Program-made: the position numbers and the translations under genes | NCBI RefSeq assembly: GCF_017315725.1 | Contig: NZ_JAFLRG010000002.1 | Span: 1,364,001-1,428,000 of the forward strand | DNA from: Trinickia acidisoli | GTDB taxonomy: Bacteria; Pseudomonadota; Gammaproteobacteria; Burkholderiales; Burkholderiaceae | DNA: 64,000 nucleotides | Direction of reading: 5' to 3' | In this document: positions 24,321 to 34,274 of the stretch, in pieces | How the letters are laid out: every line of letters begins with the position of its first letter | Position numbering within the stretch: the first letter of the stretch is position 1 | Notes under the pieces: model-generated | What the model saw: the letters and a program-made list of their open reading frames with translations, nothing else | Told to the model about the DNA's origin: nothing | Database searches by the model: none

Positions 24321-26150
24321 ATGTGCGGAATCGTCGGTGCAGTCGCCCAACGCAACGTCTTGCCTACTTTGATCGATGGATTGAAGCGGCTCGAGTACCG
24401 CGGCTACGACTCCTGCGGCGTTGTCGTCTACCAGGATCGCCAGCTTGCAAGGGCACGCAGCGTCGCGCGCGTTGCCGCACTGCAAGCCGACGTCGCCGCG
24501 CTCGGGTTGTCCGGCTACACGGGCATCGCGCACACGCGCTGGGCAACGCATGGCGCACCCGTGACGACGAACGCTCATCCGCACTTCTCCCCGAGCAATG
24601 AGAACGCACGCATTGCGCTCTCGCACAACGGGATCATCGAGAATTGCGATGCTTTGCGCGCCGAGCTCGAACAGCATGGCTATGCATTCGCAAGTCAAAC
24701 GGACAGCGAAACGATCGTTCATCTGATCGACCATCTTTACGACGGGGACTTGTTCGAAGCGGTCAAGGGGGCGACGCAAAGGCTGCGCGGCAGCTATGCG
24801 ATCGCCGTCATCTGTCGCGACGAGCCGCACCGCATCGTCGGCGCACGTGAAGGCATGCCGCTCGTGGTCGGCGTAGGCGATGGCGAAAACTTCCTGGCTT
24901 CCGATGCCATTGCGCTGTCGAACGAAACGGATCGAATCGTCTACCTCGAAGACGGCGACGTCGTCGACGTTCAACTGCATCGCTACTGGGTGGTCGATCG
25001 CGAAGGCCGTCGCGTCGAGCGCGCCGCGCACACCGTTGCCGCCCACAGTGCGGCGGCGGAACTCGGTGGCTATCGCTACTACATGCAGAAAGAGATCTTC
25101 GAGCAGCCGCAAGCAGTGGCCGATACGTTGCTCGACGTCAACGCGATCATGCCCGAGCTTTTCGGGGACAACGCTTGGCGCGTACTGAACGCCGTCGATT
25201 CCGTCCTGCTGCTTGCGTGCGGCGGCAGCTATCACGCCGCACTGACCGCGAAGTATTGGATCGAGAGCCTGGCGGGGTTGCCGACCAGCGTGGAGATCGC
25301 GAGCGAGTATCGCTACCGCGACAGCGTCGCGAATCCGCGCACGCTCGTCGTCGCCGTATCGCAAAGCGGGGAAACGGCGGATGTGTTGGGCGCCGTGCAA
25401 GTCGCCAAGCGCCTAGGCATGTCGAATACGCTCGCCATTTGCAACGTCCCGACGAGCGCGCTCGTGCGCGACTGCGCACTCAACTTCATGACGCGGGCGG
25501 GCATCGAAATCGGCGTGGCGTCGACCAAGGCATTCACGACGCAACTCGTCGCACTGTTCCTGTTGACGTTGACCTTGGCGCAGATTCGAGGACGCCTGAC
25601 CGACGAAGACGAACGCAAGCATTTGCATGCGCTGCGGCATCTGCCCGATGCAATGGGCAAAGTACTGGCGCTGGAGCCGCAAATCATGGCGTGGTCGGAA
25701 ACATTGACGCGCAAAGAAAACATCTTGTTCCTCGGCCGCGGCATGCACTATCCGATCGCGCTAGAAGGCGCGCTCAAAATGAAAGAGATTTCGTACATTC
25801 ACGCGGAGGCCTATGCAGCCGGCGAACTCAAGCACGGACCGCTTGCGCTCGTCAGCGATGAGATGCCTGTCGTTGCAGTCGCACCCAACGATCGGCTGCT
25901 GGAAAAGTTGCGATCCAACATGCATGAAGTCAGCGCGCGCAACGGACGGCTTTTCGTATTCGCCGACGTCGACTGCGGATTGACGCCGAGCCCAGGCGTC
26001 AGCGTGATTCGGCTCAATGAGTACTATGGGCCGCTGTCGCCGATCTTGCATACGCTCCCCATGCAGTTGCTAGCATTTCATGCGGCGCTGGCGAGAGGGA
26101 CGGATATCGATAAGCCTAGGAATCTGGCTAAATCGGTGACGGTGGAGTGA
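24321..26150 (+). CDS. glmS: Glutamine-fructose-6-phosphate aminotransferase (GlmS)
   Basis: 609-residue enzyme making glucosamine-6-phosphate from fructose-6-phosphate and glutamine, the entry to UDP-GlcNAc and cell-wall synthesis. The start at 24321 (GGAG upstream) gives the N-terminal Cys nucleophile after Met removal (MCGIVGAVAQRNVLPTLIDG), the Ntn glutaminase domain (1-about 240), and two SIS domains ('LLLACGGSYHAALTAKYWIE', 'VVAVSQSGETADVLGAVQVA'), ending in the conserved 'NLAKSVTVE'. Length equals that of the E. coli enzyme. The context, under an Lrp-family regulator and away from glmU, suggests a second, regulated copy, but the rest of the genome is not visible. Confidence 0.96.
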   Translation: MCGIVGAVAQRNVLPTLIDGLKRLEYRGYDSCGVVVYQDRQLARARSVARVAALQADVAALGLSGYTGIAHTRWATHGAPVTTNAHPHFSPSNENARIALSHNGIIENCDALRAELEQHGYAFASQTDSETIVHLIDHLYDGDLFEAVKGATQRLRGSYAIAVICRDEPHRIVGAREGMPLVVGVGDGENFLASDAIALSNETDRIVYLEDGDVVDVQLHRYWVVDREGRRVERAAHTVAAHSAAAELGGYRYYMQKEIFEQPQAVADTLLDVNAIMPELFGDNAWRVLNAVDSVLLLACGGSYHAALTAKYWIESLAGLPTSVEIASEYRYRDSVANPRTLVVAVSQSGETADVLGAVQVAKRLGMSNTLAICNVPTSALVRDCALNFMTRAGIEIGVASTKAFTTQLVALFLLTLTLAQIRGRLTDEDERKHLHALRHLPDAMGKVLALEPQIMAWSETLTRKENILFLGRGMHYPIALEGALKMKEISYIHAEAYAAGELKHGPLALVSDEMPVVAVAPNDRLLEKLRSNMHEVSARNGRLFVFADVDCGLTPSPGVSVIRLNEYYGPLSPILHTLPMQLLAFHAALARGTDIDKPRNLAKSVTVE

Positions 26151-26299
26151 GAGGGGACCAGGGCAGCACACGCCATCATGCCATCACGCCATTGCACAAG
26201 GATGCGACGAGGACGTGGTCTACCTCGATCCCGTATCGAAAGCAACCGGCGTTCTTGCCTGTGGCCTTGACGAATTCTTCAAATCGGGGGAGCGGTCGA

Positions 26300-27262
26300 A
26301 TGCCAAGCACCAAGCCTTTAAGCCAAAAATTTGCCTTCTGGGCGGGTTATCTCTACTTCTTCGGTGGGTTCGCCTATCTGATCTATACGGTAGCCACAAA
26401 ATCTGGGCTCTACGAAATTGTCATCGGCTGGCAAGCGCGCCAATTCGGCTACTCCAACTCGTTCCTCGCTTTTTTGCCGGGTTGCTTTCTCTTTCTGCTC
26501 TCGATTTTTATTCTGCAGAAGTTACTGCCAAAGCGCTCACCCGTCATCGAATCCATAAGGGCCGGTATCGATGCGTCATTGTCCCGCCCTCCGAGAGGCC
26601 CGGGACTCGCGGCCGTACTGGAAGCACTCCCTCCCGAACGTCGCCAAGTGATCTTCCACCGCCTGCACATTGGATCACTCGTTTTCACTGCAATCGGGGT
26701 AATCATTTGCGCCCTTGTCGAGATCATCGGGTCGCAGGGCGCCGGCGCTGCGATTCCCGCCTACACCATCGAACAACTCACCGCCGCCGCCCCTGATACG
26801 CTACCGACCTACATCCGAATCACTGGCACCGTACCCAAGCCCGACCTCGCCTTTGCAAACAATTACAGAATCCGCTCGACGGACTACACCGACTATTACA
26901 TCCCTCGTGTCAGCCCGGGCTGGACATCTAGCCATACGGTTACGATTGTGGAAGAGGATCGGAGTTTCCCCGGCGAGGCGCCAGGTACGGAATTCGGCAT
27001 GCTGCCCGAGGGTAGCGCCGACCCGCAAGGCACGTTGACGATCAATGGCCTCGATAGTTGGATGCCGGCTCAAATCGCGAAAAGTGGGTGGTATCCAACG
27101 AACCCTGTTTTCGTCATCACGGAGAATGCGGGTCTTCACGGTGTGGTTCCCGGTCCCGATCAAAGTAATTTATTTTTCGCACTTCCGTTTTTCGCAATTG
27201 CAGCGATACTGTTTGTTCACTCGCTCTACCTGCAGGCTCGTTTTAAACGACGAGACCGATAA
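26300..27262 (+). CDS. Conserved membrane protein of unknown function
   Basis: 320-residue protein with hydrophobic segments near residues 12-32, 50-70, 128-150 and 285-308. A periplasmic or lumenal stretch between the last two has short beta motifs ('YIRITGTVPKPDLAFANNYR', 'YYIPRVSPGWTSSHTVTIVE'), resembling DUF3592-type or E3-ligase-like (GIDE) membrane proteins; I do not assign a family. ATG 26300 is chosen because GGGGGAG precedes it and the hydrophobic N-terminus follows; the frame is open from 26147 but the extra residues are not protein-like. It lies 149 bp after glmS. Confidence 0.7.
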   Translation: MPSTKPLSQKFAFWAGYLYFFGGFAYLIYTVATKSGLYEIVIGWQARQFGYSNSFLAFLPGCFLFLLSIFILQKLLPKRSPVIESIRAGIDASLSRPPRGPGLAAVLEALPPERRQVIFHRLHIGSLVFTAIGVIICALVEIIGSQGAGAAIPAYTIEQLTAAAPDTLPTYIRITGTVPKPDLAFANNYRIRSTDYTDYYIPRVSPGWTSSHTVTIVEEDRSFPGEAPGTEFGMLPEGSADPQGTLTINGLDSWMPAQIAKSGWYPTNPVFVITENAGLHGVVPGPDQSNLFFALPFFAIAAILFVHSLYLQARFKRRDR

Positions 27263-27397
27263 AGGTTCTGTCTCTCGCAACCGTGTCATCCCACGTTCTG
27301 CTCCACCCGTTCAAGGAATGAGTTGGGATGAACGCGAGCCTGGGCAATGCGTCGCATGGATCGCGTCAGCCAGGCTGGCCTGATATCGACACCGCAG

Positions 27398-28291
27398 CTA
27401 TCCCGACACGTGGCGATAAAGCTTGATCACGGCCGAAAAATCCAGACGACCATGACCGGCCGCACTGGTGGCCTGATAGAGTTGCTGCGCCAGTGCCCCG
27501 AGAAAAACGGACTGCTTGGCGTGCTTCGCCGCGTCGGTGGCCAGCCCCAAATCCTTGAGCATCAGATCCGTACCGAAGCCCCCCGCATACTCTTTCGACG
27601 AAGGCGCCGCCGGGATCACACCCGGATACGGGTTATACGCCTCTGAACTCCAGCACCGGCCAGTCGACGTATTCATGATGTCGGCCAGCGTGTTCGGATC
27701 GATGCCCAGCGCAACGCCCAGGGACATCGCCTCCGATACGCCCGCCATCGTGATCCCCAGCACGAGGTTGTTGCAGATCTTGGCGACCTGCCCCGTCCCT
27801 ACGTCGCCGCAGTGCACGATGTTCTTGCCCATTGCCTCGAGCACAGGCTTCACCTTCTCGAACGCCGCGCCGGTGCCGCCCACCATGAACGTCAACGTTC
27901 CTGCGGCCGCGCCGCCCGTCCCTCCCGAGACGGGCGCATCGACAAAGAGATTGCCTTGCTTCTGCGCGAGCACGGCGAACTCTCTCACGCTAGCGGGATC
28001 GATCGTGCTCGAGTCGACGATCGGCACGCCTTTCGATATGCCGGCCAACACGCCGTCCGCCCCCATCAACACGCCACGCACGTGAGCCGCCGCGGGCAAC
28101 ATCGTGACGACGAACTCCGCGTCCGCCACGGTGGCACGAGGTGACGCACCGGATTTCGCGCCGGCGTCGACCAGCAAACGGACTGCATGCTCGTTGAGGT
28201 CATACACCGATAGCGCATGCCCTGCCCTGAGCAGGTTGAGCGCCATGGGCGAACCCATGTTTCCTAGACCGATAAATGCAATTCTCACCAT
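27398..28291 (-). CDS. mmsB: 3-hydroxyisobutyrate dehydrogenase
   Basis: 297-residue NAD-dependent beta-hydroxyacid dehydrogenase, oxidising 3-hydroxyisobutyrate to methylmalonate semialdehyde in valine catabolism. Rossmann motif 'IAFIGLGNMGSPMALNLLRA'; substrate loop 'DAPVSGGTGGAAAGTLTFMV'; catalytic lysine in 'GQVAKICNNLVLGITM'. The related C-terminal helical domain is complete. The next gene upstream on this strand, mmsA, acts on its product and starts the same transcript, 25 bp away. Confidence 0.93.
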   Translation of the reverse strand: MVRIAFIGLGNMGSPMALNLLRAGHALSVYDLNEHAVRLLVDAGAKSGASPRATVADAEFVVTMLPAAAHVRGVLMGADGVLAGISKGVPIVDSSTIDPASVREFAVLAQKQGNLFVDAPVSGGTGGAAAGTLTFMVGGTGAAFEKVKPVLEAMGKNIVHCGDVGTGQVAKICNNLVLGITMAGVSEAMSLGVALGIDPNTLADIMNTSTGRCWSSEAYNPYPGVIPAAPSSKEYAGGFGTDLMLKDLGLATDAAKHAKQSVFLGALAQQLYQATSAAGHGRLDFSAVIKLYRHVSG

Positions 28292-28316
28292 TTCCCCGGG
28301 AAGTCAGTCGTACAGA

Positions 28317-29843
28317 TCAACGAAGGCTGATCGTGGTGTTCACACCGTCGTTGACGGTCGCGTCGTCGAACCACCGCGCCGTTACTGTCTTCGTCTGCGT
28401 ATAAAACTGGACCACCTGCTTCCCGTAGGGGCCGAGGTCGCCAAGCTTCGATCCGCGCGAGCCCGTGAAGCTGAAATACGGCACGGGCACCGGAATCGGA
28501 ATGTTGATCCCCACCTGGCCGACGTCGATTTCGCTCTGGAACTTGCGCGCCGCTGCTCCGCTTTGCGTGAACAGGCCGACTCCATTGCCGAACGGGTTGC
28601 GATTGACCAATGCGATCGCCTCGTCGAGCGTGTCGACGTGCACGACCACAAGAACCGGACCGAAGATTTCGGTCGTGTAGATCTGCATGTCGGTCCTGAC
28701 GTCCGTGAAGATGGTGGGCCCGATGAAATTACCCTTCTCGTAGCCCGCCACCACGACATTGCGGCCGTCCAGCGCCAAGGTCGCGCCTTCTTTCACGCCC
28801 TGTTCGATGAGGCCCAGCACCCGCTCCTTTGCAGCGCGCGAGACGACCGGCCCGACATCGGTGTTCGGTTCCTTACCCGCATTGACCTTGAGCGTCTTCG
28901 CTTTCTCGACCAGTGCCGGCAACCAGCTCGACGAAGCACCGACGAGCACGACCACGGACGTGGCCATGCACCGTTGACCGGCGGCGCCGAAACTCGCGCC
29001 CACGAGTGCATTGAGCGTGTGCTCCCTGTTTGCATCGGGCAACACCACTGCGTGGTTCTTAGCGCCCATCATCGACTGAACGCGTTTGCCGTGTTCGCTA
29101 CCCAGCCGGTATACATGTGTGCCTACGGCCGTCGATCCGACAAAGGAAATCGCCTTGACCTGCTCATGCGTACACAGCGCGTCCACAACCGCCTTGCCGC
29201 CATGCACCACGTTGAGCACGCCCTTCGGAATACCCGCCTGCAAGGCAAGCTCGACGAGTTGCATCGTCGAAAGAGGATCCTGCTCGGAAGGCTTCAGAAC
29301 GAACGTATTGCCGCAAACGATCGCCATGGGGAACATCCACAGCGGAATCATTGCCGGAAAATTGAACGGCGTAATGCCGGCACACACGCCGATGGGCTGC
29401 CGCAACGTGTAGGTGTCCACGCCGCCGGCAACGTTCTCGGCGAATGCGCCTTGCTGGAGCGTTCCGATGGAAGCCGCATGCTCGACCACTTCGAGCCCGC
29501 GAAAGACGTCACCCTCCGCATCGGGAATGGTTTTCCCCTGCTCCGCGCTCAGCGTCGCGGCAATACGAGGCATATGCTCGCGGATCAACGCCTGAAGCTT
29601 GAGCATGATGCGCACACGCGCACCGATCGGCGTGTTTCGCCAAGACGCAAACGCCGCATGCGCTGCCTGAACGGCCGCATTCACTTCATCCGTTGTCGCG
29701 AACGGCACATGCGCCAGCACTTCCTGCGTTGCCGGGTTGATCACTTCCCGCCATTCACGGGTTTTCGAATCGACGAACTCACCGTTGATCAACAGTTTGA
29801 CCTGATGCACAACGGCGTTTGCTTCCTTCGTGACTGCATTCAT
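28317..29843 (-). CDS. mmsA: Methylmalonate-semialdehyde dehydrogenase (CoA-acylating)
   Basis: 508-residue aldehyde dehydrogenase converting methylmalonate semialdehyde to propionyl-CoA (and malonate semialdehyde to acetyl-CoA). Family marks are 'VCAGITPFNFPAMIPLWMFP', 'ISFVGSTAVGTHVYRLGSEH' and the catalytic Cys in 'FGAAGQRCMATSVVV'. The start at 29843 (MNAVTKEANAVVHQVKLLIN) gives the usual length; an upstream in-frame extension adds non-family residues. Downstream partner is mmsB; upstream is an MHS transporter on the same strand. Confidence 0.93.
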   Translation of the reverse strand: MNAVTKEANAVVHQVKLLINGEFVDSKTREWREVINPATQEVLAHVPFATTDEVNAAVQAAHAAFASWRNTPIGARVRIMLKLQALIREHMPRIAATLSAEQGKTIPDAEGDVFRGLEVVEHAASIGTLQQGAFAENVAGGVDTYTLRQPIGVCAGITPFNFPAMIPLWMFPMAIVCGNTFVLKPSEQDPLSTMQLVELALQAGIPKGVLNVVHGGKAVVDALCTHEQVKAISFVGSTAVGTHVYRLGSEHGKRVQSMMGAKNHAVVLPDANREHTLNALVGASFGAAGQRCMATSVVVLVGASSSWLPALVEKAKTLKVNAGKEPNTDVGPVVSRAAKERVLGLIEQGVKEGATLALDGRNVVVAGYEKGNFIGPTIFTDVRTDMQIYTTEIFGPVLVVVHVDTLDEAIALVNRNPFGNGVGLFTQSGAAARKFQSEIDVGQVGINIPIPVPVPYFSFTGSRGSKLGDLGPYGKQVVQFYTQTKTVTARWFDDATVNDGVNTTISLR

Positions 29844-29954
29844 GTTTTGCGTTCTCTCAGCGTACAGCGGCACAACAGCGTTGATGCCGAACAATGGAAC
29901 CTGCATTCGATACTTCGGTTCGCGCCGGCAGGCATCCCACCGAAACACGGCAAC

Positions 29955-31271
29955 TCATTCGTGACTCACTCGCATCGCGAACGTGCATGCAAGGGCGATG
30001 AGTCCGAGCACGACCATATAAGCGACGACGTACCGGGGACTGCCCCCCGCGGCGGCCAGCAGCGCTGTCGCGATCATCGGCGCAATGCCGCCGCCCAGAA
30101 CGCCGGCAACCTGAACGGAGACGGAAATGCCGCTGTATCGGACCTCGGCGGGAAACTGTGCCGCGAACAGTTGCGACTCGGGCGCATAGAGAATCGGAAA
30201 CACGACGCCCACGCCCAGTACCATCGCCCACCAGATAGTCGAAGGATCGCGTGTGGCCAGCATCGAGAAGAACGGCGAGGTAAAAAGACACATGATCACC
30301 AAGCCGATGATGAAGAGCCGCTTCTGCCCTACCTTATCGCTGATATAGCCTGCCAGAGGCATCGTTGCGATCGACAGCACCGCGCCTGCCGTGATGGCAT
30401 GCAAGAGTTGCGCTTTGGGAATCTTGAGTTGGTTCGCCGCATAAGCCAGCCCGAATGCGACCACGAGGTAGAACCAGGTATTCTCTGCCGCGCGCGCGCC
30501 GATGATCAGCAGCAACGTACGCGGCTGCCGCATGATGACGTCGAGCACCGGCGCTTTCACCGGCGCACTCTCGCGCTTCATGCGTTCGAAGTCTGGAGAC
30601 TCCGGCACCCGTGCACGAATCACCCATCCAATGAGAACAAGCAGAATGCTGGCGAGAAACGGGACTCGCCATCCCCATGAAAGAAGGTCGGCGCTCGGCA
30701 ATACGGCAACGGCCGCCATCGCGAGCGACGAGAGGATCAAGCCAAATCCCACCCCCGTCTGAGGTAGGCTTCCAAAGAACCCTCTCTTCCCGGCCGGCGC
30801 GTGCTCCACCGCCATCAATACGGCGCCACCCCATTCGCCTCCCACCGCCATGCCCTGCAGAAACCGCATCGCCACGAGCGTTGCAGCAGCCCAATAGCCG
30901 ATGCTCTGGTACGACGGTATCAAGCCGATGGCCATACTCGGCAGACCCATCATGAGCAGCGTCGCCATCAGCATCGACTTGCGCCCGATGCGATCGCCGA
31001 AGTGGCCGCACAGAATGCCGCCCAGCGGTCGGCCAATGAAACCGACACCATACGTTGCGAACGCGGCAAGCGTACCGAGAATCGGATCGAGCGTCGGGAA
31101 GAAGACCTTGTTGAAGACCAGCGCGGCCGCAGTCCCGTAGAGAAAGAAGTCGTACCACTCGATCGTCGTTCCGGCCATGCTCGCCCAGCCGGCGAGAATG
31201 TAGTGCCGCGCCGATCTTCGCACTGGCGCTGCGAAGGGTGTCGCTTCGTTCGAAGCAGAACCGATGTCCAT
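29955..31271 (-). CDS. MFS transporter of the metabolite:H+ symporter (MHS) family
   Basis: 438-residue 12-helix transporter with the MHS signature 'GTTIEWYDFFLYGTAAALVF' and 'RPLGGILCGHFGDRIGRKSM'. Relatives import organic acids (shikimate, alpha-ketoglutarate, proline/betaine). Sharing a strand with mmsA and mmsB, and 111 bp upstream of mmsA, it may import a branched-chain intermediate such as 3-hydroxyisobutyrate; this is inference. The start at 31271 follows AGGAGAC. Confidence 0.9.
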   Translation of the reverse strand: MDIGSASNEATPFAAPVRRSARHYILAGWASMAGTTIEWYDFFLYGTAAALVFNKVFFPTLDPILGTLAAFATYGVGFIGRPLGGILCGHFGDRIGRKSMLMATLLMMGLPSMAIGLIPSYQSIGYWAAATLVAMRFLQGMAVGGEWGGAVLMAVEHAPAGKRGFFGSLPQTGVGFGLILSSLAMAAVAVLPSADLLSWGWRVPFLASILLVLIGWVIRARVPESPDFERMKRESAPVKAPVLDVIMRQPRTLLLIIGARAAENTWFYLVVAFGLAYAANQLKIPKAQLLHAITAGAVLSIATMPLAGYISDKVGQKRLFIIGLVIMCLFTSPFFSMLATRDPSTIWWAMVLGVGVVFPILYAPESQLFAAQFPAEVRYSGISVSVQVAGVLGGGIAPMIATALLAAAGGSPRYVVAYMVVLGLIALACTFAMRVSHE

Positions 31272-31292
31272 GTCGTCTCCTGATTTTTTGTC

Positions 31293-31308
31293 CGATGCAG
31301 ATGCATCG
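31293..31308. promoter_or_regulatory. Palindrome CGATGCA-N2-TGCATCG upstream of the MHS transporter
   Basis: Perfect 16-bp inverted repeat, 21 bp before the transporter ATG, in the 129-bp gap shared with the divergent LysR gene. Candidate operator for that regulator. Confidence 0.45.
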
Positions 31309-31400
31309 TTATTTGCGTTCGCCCGGTGTTTGACCCAGGCTTGAGGCGGAGTATATTTCTTCGAATATCCACGGAGAATGCTCTAAAAAGCCCATCTGTT

Positions 31401-32351
31401 ATGCAAAAACACACAACGCAGACACAGAGCCTGAATTGGGATGACTTGCGCTATTTCCTGGCTGTGGCGCGGACGCAGACGGCAAGCGCCGCCGCGAAGC
31501 GGCTCGACGTTGATCACACCACGGTCGCGCGCAGGATCCGCGAGCTCGAAGCGTCCCTCAACACGGTCCTGTTCGAGAAATCGCGATCCGGCGGTTTTGC
31601 GCTGACCTCGGAGGGTCTTCGTCTGCTCGCTTACGCAGATACCGTTGAAACCACGATCCAATCGGCCAGTGAACAGATCACGGGAGGAGCGCATTCGCTC
31701 GCGGGCCAGGTCCGCGTCGGGTCGACCGAAGGCTTCGGTTCATTTTTTTTGGCGCCTCAACTGACACGTTTCGCAAGGGCTCACCCGGACATCTCGATCG
31801 ACCTGCTGCCGGTTCCTCACTTCGTGAATCTGTCCAAGCGCGAAGCCGACATCGCCATTCTTCTCGAGCGCCCCGAACGAGGGCAATTCGTGTCCACCAA
31901 GCTCGGCGACTACAGGCTCAGGCTGTATGGCACGCCCGATTACCTGCGCGAACATCCGACAATCGAACGGCTGCCCGACCTGCGCAGTCACGCGTTCCTG
32001 AACTACGTTACCGATCTGGTGTTCAGTCCGGAGCTTCTATATCTGGAACGCGCCGTTCCCGGCGCCAAGGCCAATTTCTGCAGTACGAGCATCGTTGCCC
32101 AATATCATGCGGCGCTGCAGGGCACGGCGCTCGCCATCCTGCCCTGCTTCATGGCCGCGTCGGACCCACGGCTGGTTGCCGTGCGTCCGGACGAGGTATC
32201 GGTGACGCGACACTTCTGGCTGTGCTGTCGCGAGGATCTGCGAAAGCTACGACGCATCTCGGCGCTATGGGAGTACCTGCGCGAGGCCGCCGATATCAAT
32301 CGAGATTTATTGATGGGCGATTCCACCGCGATGTTTTTTCCGCCCGCCTGA
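31401..32351 (+). CDS. LysR family regulator, divergent from the mms operon
   Basis: 316-residue LysR protein. HTH 'LAVARTQTASAAAKRLDVDH' then 'TTVARRIRELEASLNTVLFE'; effector domain from about residue 95 ('LAGQVRVGSTEGFGSFFLAP'). Its phrase DHTTVARRIRELE is typical of the subgroup near regulators of acid or amino-acid degradation. It probably regulates the transporter-mmsA-mmsB unit across the shared 129-bp gap. The 3' end faces dctM with 39 bp between stops. Confidence 0.88.
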   Translation: MQKHTTQTQSLNWDDLRYFLAVARTQTASAAAKRLDVDHTTVARRIRELEASLNTVLFEKSRSGGFALTSEGLRLLAYADTVETTIQSASEQITGGAHSLAGQVRVGSTEGFGSFFLAPQLTRFARAHPDISIDLLPVPHFVNLSKREADIAILLERPERGQFVSTKLGDYRLRLYGTPDYLREHPTIERLPDLRSHAFLNYVTDLVFSPELLYLERAVPGAKANFCSTSIVAQYHAALQGTALAILPCFMAASDPRLVAVRPDEVSVTRHFWLCCREDLRKLRRISALWEYLREAADINRDLLMGDSTAMFFPPA

Positions 32352-32390
32352 TCGGCCTGATATCGCGTTGATCGTGAATGCCCGACTCGC

Positions 32391-33701
32391 TCACGCCGCG
32401 GACGTCAGCAATGAGGTCAACCCCGGAAACAAACCGATCAGCGCCAACACCATCGCCATGATGAACACATACGGCAAGGTGCCGAGTACGATGCGCCGCA
32501 GCGGAACATCCGGCGCGACACTGCGCACGACGAACAGATTGAGCCCCACCGGCGGATGGATCAGCGCCATTTCCATATTGATCACGACCACCACGCCGAA
32601 CCAGATCAGATTCCAGTGATACGCCTGCACGACCGGCACCAGCACGGGCATCGTCACGACGATGATGGCGATGGTCTCCATGAAGCAGCCGAGAAAGATC
32701 AGCAATAAGTTGATGCTGACGAACAGCACCCACGGTTCGACATGCGCGCCGGCCACAGCATGCGTGAGCGAAGCGGCAACCTCGCTCGTCGTCATCACGT
32801 AGCCGAACACGATGGCCGACGAGATCACCGCGAGGATCATCACGCTGCTCTGCGCGGCATCGACGAGGATTTTGCGAAATTTCTGCCATGTCAGTTCTCG
32901 GTACACCGCACCCGCGAGAATCAGGCTCGCGATGATGCCGAGCGACGCGGCTTCCTGCGGCGTCGCGAGGCCGCGATACAGCGAGCCGAGAATAATCGCG
33001 ATCAGCAACGCAAATGGCCCGATGTCCTTGAGCGCGACAATGCGTGCCTTCAGCGACGCACGCGCTCGCGTGCGCTGCGGCTCACGGCGATCACCGCGGC
33101 GTAGTGCCATCGCGATCTGGAACACACCGAATGCGGCGGCCATGATCGCGCCCGGCACGAGCGTCGCGACGAACAGCTTGCCGATCGATTGCTCTGCGAT
33201 CACGCTGTAGACGATCAGCGGAATACTCGGCGGCAGCAGAATACCGAGCGTGCCGCCCGCTGCCACGGAGCCGCACGCCTGTCCCTCCGGCACGCCGTGC
33301 CGGCGCATTTCGGACACCGCGAACCCGCCCACGGCCGCCGCCGTTGCCACGCTCGACCCGGAGACGGCAGCCATCACGCCGCATGCGAGTGTAGTCGCCA
33401 CCGCAAGGCCGCCGGGCACGCCGTCGAGGATGGTCGCCATCGCGCCGTAAAGGCGCGCGCCCATGCCCGAGGCCGATACGATCGCACCCATGAACATGAA
33501 CATGGGCACCGAAGTGAGCGTGAACGAGGCCACCGAGCCCCAATAGCTGCTCGCGATCAGGTTGAGCGCGTCCCAGCCGCCGCCGGTCACGAACAGCGAC
33601 GTAAGCGCGACGAACAGCAACGCGAAAGCAATCGGGACTCCGCACGACAGTACTGCAAGCAGCCCGCCAAACATGCCGGCGCCGATGAAAAACTGGTTCA
33701 C
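32391..33701 (-). CDS. dctM: TRAP transporter large permease (DctM)
   Basis: 436-residue permease with about 12 hydrophobic segments, the Na+-coupled transport subunit of a TRAP system. Family stretches include 'FMFMGAIVSASGMGARLYGA', 'GTLGILLPPSIPLIVYSVIA' and 'LLLIFLGCFMETIAIIVVTM'. It is the last gene of a seven-gene operon transcribed leftward; its start overlaps the dctQ stop by 4 bp (33698-33701). It acts with DctQ and DctP on an organic acid, probably a carboxylate. Confidence 0.93.
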   Translation of the reverse strand: MNQFFIGAGMFGGLLAVLSCGVPIAFALLFVALTSLFVTGGGWDALNLIASSYWGSVASFTLTSVPMFMFMGAIVSASGMGARLYGAMATILDGVPGGLAVATTLACGVMAAVSGSSVATAAAVGGFAVSEMRRHGVPEGQACGSVAAGGTLGILLPPSIPLIVYSVIAEQSIGKLFVATLVPGAIMAAAFGVFQIAMALRRGDRREPQRTRARASLKARIVALKDIGPFALLIAIILGSLYRGLATPQEAASLGIIASLILAGAVYRELTWQKFRKILVDAAQSSVMILAVISSAIVFGYVMTTSEVAASLTHAVAGAHVEPWVLFVSINLLLIFLGCFMETIAIIVVTMPVLVPVVQAYHWNLIWFGVVVVINMEMALIHPPVGLNLFVVRSVAPDVPLRRIVLGTLPYVFIMAMVLALIGLFPGLTSLLTSAA

Positions 33702-34264
33702 TTCTCACTCCCGAGTGCGAGTTCGTCGGCCGGATTGCACGATACGTTAGGCACGCTCGATGCACGCTCCTCACACGCGAACAGGATCGATGCGAGGCGC
33801 ACCAGTTGGGCGATCACGAGCATCACCGTGCCGGCGACGAGGCACAGATAGGGAATCCATAGCGGCAACGAGAACATGCCCCAAGAGCGCTCGCCGCTGG
33901 TCCACGCGTCCCACCAGAAGTCCACGGCGAGCCGTGCGATCACCAAGGCCACCACCGTAACGATCAAGGTCGATACGAACGTCAGTGCACGGCGCGGCCC
34001 TTCCTTCAACCAATGGCCAGCCACGTCCACGTGTAGATGCCGAGACTTCCAGGCGAGCGCGGCGCTGCCGACGAAAGTCATATACGCCATCAGATAGGTC
34101 GTTACTTCCGTCACCCATACGTCGGAGAGACGCAGCACGTCGCGCGCGAGCACGCCGTACGAGATGGTCGCGACGGTCGCGAGCACGGTCATCCCAACCG
34201 ACAGCTCGACGCCACGAAAAAACGCGTCGAGCACACGCGTACAGCGCGCCAATATCCGTGCCAT
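33698..34264 (-). CDS. dctQ: TRAP transporter small permease (DctQ)
   Basis: 188-residue membrane protein with four hydrophobic segments (about 18-40, 50-68, 85-110 and 130-152). Family features are 'VWVTEVTTYLMAYMTFVGSA' and 'HLHVDVAGHW'. It couples the binding protein to DctM. The ATG at 34264 is 10 bp from the dctP stop; longer upstream frames would run into dctP. Confidence 0.9.
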   Translation of the reverse strand: MARILARCTRVLDAFFRGVELSVGMTVLATVATISYGVLARDVLRLSDVWVTEVTTYLMAYMTFVGSAALAWKSRHLHVDVAGHWLKEGPRRALTFVSTLIVTVVALVIARLAVDFWWDAWTSGERSWGMFSLPLWIPYLCLVAGTVMLVIAQLVRLASILFACEERASSVPNVSCNPADELALGSEK

Positions 34265-34274
34265 GCGGTGGCCC

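Noticed and set aside
28104..30680. 858-codon open frame on the plus strand, opposite mmsA and the MHS transporter
   Set aside because: Antisense to well-identified genes; rich in His and Arg as expected of a shadow frame in GC-rich DNA.
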